Origin: Pelargonium cotyledonis
Taxonomy: Eukaryota; Streptophyta; Magnoliopsida; Geraniales; Geraniaceae
Reading direction: 5' to 3'
NCBI GenBank assembly: GCA_036897625.1
Contig: JAYMTA010000193.1
Span: 1 to 35,477, forward strand
DNA length: 35,477 nucleotides
Below are positions 31,401 to 35,477 of this stretch, one piece after another (positions within the stretch are counted from its first letter, which is position 1; each line of letters opens with the position of its first letter). The translations under genes and the position numbers were made by a program. Below the pieces are notes generated by a model. The model was given only the letters and a program-made list of their open reading frames with translations. It made no database searches and was not told where the DNA came from.

Positions 31401-32197
31401 AAAATACCGACCCAAAAAAAGCCTATCGGCTAGTGACTGTGCGGCCCCAATTCTTGACTAGAGGAGACACCAAAGGCCTCTGCCCTTGCATCCCTCGGGT
31501 AGTTGGTTTTGTAAACAGAGACGAAGGGCAGAGCTTTTGGTTTTTTCATATTGTCAAAAAGTGAAACCCGAACGACTGTATCGAACTGTAAGTTGAGTTT
31601 CGTATCAATTATGTGTGACCTCCTAAAAGGAGTCAATAGTGTTACCAAACAAGCACTACAAGAATGTGGTGATGACAGTGCAAGTTTTGGCAAGGTTATA
31701 GCAAATAGCATATAGTTCCAAATATATATATTAGACACGATAAGGCACACCCAAATAAAACCCTAAACTTCTATATTGTAAAAATGTGAACTTGCAAGTT
31801 GCAATGATCAATTCTCCCAGAGCAGCTCCAGCATAAACAATGCCATCATTAAATCCTTGCAGTAACGTAACGGCTAAAAAATCATGAAAACTTGCTAAAC
31901 AGACCAACCATGAGTTCAATAACATAGTAATAACTCCTTAAACAACACTAATCTTCATTCGTCTACATGAAATTCTCAGAATCACCATGAAAAAGTGTCC
32001 CAAACTCCAACAAGAACAGAATTGAAAAAGTGAGAAAAGAAAAGAACCTGTTGCTTGACTCCAAGTGGTGAGGAGGAGAGGTAGGAGACAGTCCAATCAT
32101 AGAACACATATGGGTCACTTGCAAAACAAGAAGTGAAGAAGAAAGTGAAAATAAAAAGGAATGAGAAGGTGAAGGTGGAGGTGGAGGAGATTAGCAT
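28443..32197 (-). CDS. SKS: SKU5-similar (SKS) GPI-anchored multicopper-oxidase-like protein
   Basis: Nine exons: 32197-32048, 31113-31004, 30906-30636, 30540-30402, 30186-29823, 29734-29369, 29262-29184, 28913-28717, 28551-28443. They join in frame to 594 residues, close to the roughly 590 of SKU5. A signal peptide (about 1-26) precedes SDPYVFYDWTVSY. Three cupredoxin-like domains follow, with family landmarks SWQDGVLGTNCPIP, KDQIGSFFYFPSL, GPYRY, SLNFRIQNHN, ASSDYYIVAS, GARPNPQGSFKYG-like and NLDSWYLGQETY. The copper-ligand positions read TWNG, FYFPSL and WNLR instead of the His clusters of ascorbate oxidases and laccases, so oxidase activity is not expected. The C-terminus is a small-residue region (SSASPDSRPS) and a hydrophobic tail (TILVTILIALFGTFTL), typical of a GPI anchor. 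SKU5 relatives act at the cell surface in directional growth and wall expansion. Which SKS member this is remains open. Confidence 0.95.
31261..31652. mobile_element. Possible MITE in SKU5-similar intron 1
   Basis: A perfect 20-bp inverted repeat: TTGTTTGGTAACACTATTGA at 31261-31280 and its reverse complement at 31633-31652. It bounds about 392 bases of non-coding sequence inside the 934-bp intron. Size and inverted ends fit a non-autonomous DNA transposon. No matching target-site duplication is seen directly outside the ends, so superfamily is not assigned. Confidence 0.55.
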
Positions 32198-32964
32198 CGG
32201 ATCCTTACTATTCTTGAATCTGCAGAGCAGAAACAGAGGAATTGGGATTTGGGTTAGCCTGGATTTGGGAAGAAAATGGAAGGAACTGAGCAGAGGTCAC
32301 ATGGTGTAAATACAGAGACTGTGAGAGCTGAGATGAGCAGTTTTAATGGGACCCATCTTCTTTTTCCGCTTCCATAGAAGAGAGCCTTTGTGTAGTCTTC
32401 TGTGTCCTTAAGATGTAAGAAATGATATGCAAGTGGGTGGGCCAATAAAGTACGGCGCGTATGAGAAAGTAACGGTCGCCACTTTGCGACCGACTTGTAC
32501 GCGGGCTCAATCAACTCATCTTTTGTATTCCCTTATTTCCAAATAAGTGTCTCTCGTTTGTCTAAATTTTTTGTTCTAAAATAATTGTCTTATTTTTATT
32601 TTTATGCTATTATATTATTATTCTTTTCATATTATTCTTATCATTTATGTACATGGACAAATCTGTACATGCATACACATAGAATGTAGGTGAAGAAAGT
32701 GAGAATTATATTAGAAATACATTAAATTATTTTATAATTTTTAATTTCTACAAAAAAAAATAAAAAGAAGACATACGTAGGTAATATGGAACAAGTCCAC
32801 TTGTGTACATAGGCCCATAAAGATTGGTGAACCAATGTTCTGCAAATTGGAAGCCTTGGCCCAACCTAACTAATATATGACATCTCACAATACATAGGGT
32901 CATATGAGGCTGATCAGCCCATCCATCCTCAGGCCCAGCAGCCCAACTTTAGGGAAACCAGAAA
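32198..32964. other. Upstream region of the SKU5-similar gene
   Basis: Probable 5' UTR and promoter of the minus-strand SKU5-similar gene (about 32198-32500), then AT-rich sequence with no coding frame. Confidence 0.5.
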
Positions 32965-33435
32965 TTAAGCATCACCATACACCTCATAGATAAAAGTCGG
33001 ACCAGACTGACTCAACCAACAATCTAACTCAACCGACTTGGATGACATTATTAAGTCATGGGCCACATTGTTAGTCAATTTCCTAACTTGCGAAAAATGA
33101 ATACTAGCAAAATAATCTGACAACTCAAGAATGTCACTTATAATCAGACCACATGCACTTTGTTTCTCCCCTCTAGTCTGGATTGCTTCAATTACTGATA
33201 CCAAATCATATTCGACCAACACCTCACCCCAACCCCAACAGCGTAGCCAAGAAAGAGACTTCTGGATCACTATTGCCTTGATCACCCTAGCACCCGACCA
33301 ACACTTTCGACCACCACCCCACACCATGTACTCTCCAATCTCTGACCACCCAACCAACACCCACCCGACCTTCGGCTGCGAATCGGGCACCGTCATAATT
33401 CACCTTAACAATCGGCCGAACAATTTTATCATTCA
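32965..33435 (-). pseudogene. Degenerate RNase H-like domain of a retroelement (RVT_3 type)
   Basis: Two overlapping minus-strand frames together give one RNase H-like domain. The upstream frame (about 33435-33310) reads PIVKVNYDGA and VGWVVRDWR, with the first catalytic-type Asp. The downstream frame (to the stop at 32965) reads SLSWLRCWGWGEVLVEYD, SDILELSDYF, SQVRKLTNNVAHDL. The frameshift lies near 33310-33330, and the Glu expected in the A-E-A-x-A helix is lost. This domain occurs at the end of plant LINE-type polyproteins and in domesticated host copies; the break and lack of reverse transcriptase point to a relic. Confidence 0.75.
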
Positions 33436-33774
33436 TTACATATATAAATGTTTTATGAATTTTTATTTGTGTGTTCAAATGTTTAAATATTTTGAAAAGG
33501 GTTGGTTTCACCAATCTATACGTATAATTCCTTGTGTGATTCCATTTCTAACAACATATATAGTTTCTCTAATAGCATAACACTCAAGTGTGTTTAATAG
33601 AAATCGAATTGGAGAACAAATTGAGCATGAGCTGCATCCCTTGAATATATTGGTAGACTTTTTTTCTGCACACAAAGCTAAGATAATATTTTTTTTAGAG
33701 TAAAAATAGCGATTAGGAGCTAAAATCGGCAACTAGCATACTTGTGATCTAGATAGGATAGGCATCTCCAATCC

Positions 33775-33930
33775 ATCAAATAGAATTTGTTACCGACTCA
33801 GACAACCGAGGTAAGACATGGGCAACACCATTAGCCGACCTCCCAATATAATTAAAAACAATCGAATAAAAAATTTAGCTAACTCAATAATGTCATCAAT
33901 AATAAAATCCGAGGCAATGAAATTCTACCA
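33775..33930 (-). pseudogene. Second RNase H-like fragment
   Basis: The minus strand encodes ASDFIIDDIIELAKFF and, after a frameshift, RSANGVAHVLPRLSES. These match the SDILELSDYF and TNNVAHDL parts of the domain at 32965-33435 in order and orientation. It is a short broken copy, not a continuation. Confidence 0.6.
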
Positions 33931-34284
33931 TGGGGCCTACAAAGCTCGAATATACAAAGCATAGATAAATTAATACTTATATATTGTACGGTTGAATAAA
34001 TATGATTGTTAACAACTAATTACCGTTGAATAAATAAGGAGTTGTTGAACGGTACATGGGTTGTTGGTGTGTGTGGGCGATCCAATCCATTGAACGACCA
34101 GGTGAGCTGCAGTCACAAGTAGCCACATTTGTTTGCTGACGTCACAGAAACACATGTATATGATTGTTGGTTTGGTTGATACAAATAATTGTGTAGCGTA
34201 ATTTATGTGAAGACAAAATGATAATCATGTTGAGGCCCTCATCATCACATGCTCCTGTCTCTCTCCCTCCCACTTGCTCCCTTT

Positions 34285-34332
34285 CTAATTTCAATCTTAA
34301 TCTTAATCTCAATCTTAATCCTAATCTCTAAC
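34285..34332. repeat. Degenerate AATCTT/AATCTC hexamer microsatellite
   Basis: About eight consecutive near-perfect six-base units (AATCTT, AATCTC, AATCCT) following a CT-rich stretch. Simple-sequence repeat with no coding role seen. Confidence 0.75.
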
Positions 34333-35375
34333 CTCCCTTCATTATCATTGTTTCCTGTTCCATTGATGAAACGCATCTTAAATTTTTGTGAATTCGAATA
34401 TCATATCCGACAAGACTGTTGAGTTTGAGTGGAAAATAATCAAGCTAAAGTTGATAATTTAGATTTGAAAAGCATTTGATATCCATTTTGATCCAATTCG
34501 ACTAATTTTTTGTATTAAGTCGAGTCAAATTTGTCTTGTAAAATATTTGAAGGAGTCGGGACGTGCAAATTTGCACGAATTCATATATTATATGCCTACA
34601 ATGATTTGATTTGCAACCTAAACTTATATGATACGAATGATTTGATTTGCAAAATTATCACATCTAGATTGAACCGAATTCTATTTAAAGTAGATGTGAG
34701 TTACAGACTGTTTCACATGAAAAATGTTTGACTCGTGCGATTTACCAGGCCTACTCAAGATTTGATAGTTTATTTGACTAATATTTTGGCATAATTTTTT
34801 TTACACAAATCGAGACATTGGATTTTAACAAATTTAGGATAACTGTTTGTAACCTATACAATCATTGTAAATGTCAAGACTTTTGAAAAATGTGTACAAA
34901 GAAAAGTACTATATTGTTACCAAAAAAATAAAAAAATACTATATTGATTAAATAAAAAGTGCAATAATTTGTAAAAAAATGCATTGACTTTATAGATAGT
35001 GCAATGTTTATGAAAAAATAGTAATATATATTTTTGTATAATCAGTTACACATTAATTGATGATATTGTGTCTCTACTAGTTTGATTATATATTTATTGT
35101 GTATATGAGGCGGTCTGCGAACTGAGTGACTCATTTTTTAGCTAACTCCTCCATCTCTATGTCAGGTGTTGTTGATTGGGAGGGTTCATCTGTCCCTCTA
35201 AGATTTCTCATATAATTGCATTTGATTTTTATAATAATACGAGTCTTTACATCTAAAAAACTATTATAAATATAAAATAAGTTGAAGTTGCAATCTAAAC
35301 TAATAAGTTGGGCAATATGGAGTAGAATCTAATATATATATATATATATTAAAGACAAGTCCATATCTATCTGTA

Positions 35376-35431
35376 TGACATGTGTCACTTTCAATTTTTC
35401 AATTGAGTATTAAATTGAATGACACGTGTCA
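35376..35431. promoter_or_regulatory. Paired TGACAYGTGTCA palindromes
   Basis: TGACATGTGTCA at about 35376-35387 and TGACACGTGTCA at 35420-35431. The second contains a CACGTG G-box core inside a perfect 12-bp palindrome, a bZIP/bHLH type site. They may be transposon-end or promoter elements; no gene is close. Confidence 0.3.
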
Positions 35432-35477
35432 TTAATTTGTAATTTAAAATTATTTTTTTGAATAATAAATTAAATAA

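Larger units (their letters stand above)
33931..35477. other. AT-rich intergenic sequence with simple repeats
   Basis: No protein-like frame. It contains a CT-rich stretch and an (AATCTT)-type degenerate hexamer run at about 34255-34335, a TGACGTCA palindrome at 34137-34144 that may be chance, and a (TA)n run at about 35330-35350. It may be the far upstream region of a gene beyond the window. Confidence 0.5.

Noticed and set aside
31430-31750. 106-codon minus-strand frame in SKU5-similar intron 1
   Set aside because: It overlaps the inverted-repeat element in the intron, has no family resemblance and does not fit the gene's exon phases.
33131-33580. 149-codon plus-strand frame
   Set aside because: It is antisense to the RNase H-like relic on the minus strand, whose motifs explain the open frame.
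34137-34144. TGACGTCA palindrome as a bZIP promoter element
   Set aside because: A single 8-base palindrome with no nearby gene is too weak to call.

Overview
This window is nuclear DNA from a flowering plant, most likely a eudicot. The evidence is AT-rich intergenic sequence, short GT-AG introns with T-rich acceptors, and plant-specific gene families: a calmodulin-like protein, a class I small heat shock protein, an SCPL serine carboxypeptidase array and an SKU5-similar protein. I cannot place the species. All coding models were joined by hand from reading frames, splice signals and intron phase; every joined model given as intact stays open to its stop codon.

Layout. 1-1060: a single-exon calmodulin-like gene (minus). 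1060-3480: intergenic, with a split direct repeat and an unassigned promoter-like cluster on the minus strand. 3478-4152: an intronless class I small heat shock protein (plus, the only plus-strand gene) with heat-shock elements. 4664-7753: a nine-exon organelle-targeted FAD-dependent oxidoreductase (minus). 8899-12471: an eight-exon PARN-like protein (minus) whose first DEDD catalytic motif is lost.

12472-27420 is a tandem segmental array. The unit is a serine carboxypeptidase-like gene of the SCPL20 type plus the promoter, exon 1 and start of intron 1 of the neighbouring PARN-like gene. SCPL copy 1 (13635-17226) and copy 3 (23772-27176) are complete 14-exon, 496-codon genes. Copy 2 (18923-22422) keeps all 14 exons but carries two 2-bp deletions, one inside the catalytic-serine motif, and a nonsense codon. 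Orphan PARN-like exon-1 relics lie between the copies, at about 18131-18440 and 23220-23390.

28443-32197: a nine-exon GPI-anchored SKU5-similar multicopper-oxidase-like gene (minus), with a possible MITE in intron 1. 32965-35477: intergenic, with two broken RNase H-like retroelement relics and low-complexity AT sequence.

There is no operon-type organisation, and the single genes belong to unrelated pathways. The dominant story is the SCPL tandem expansion that repeatedly carried along the 5' end of the PARN-like gene. I see no tRNA, rRNA or CRISPR. I did not find a convincing new multi-gene system; the items best worth following are the array with its hitchhiking exon, the catalytically degenerate PARN paralogue, and the unassigned promoter cluster near 3326-3441.
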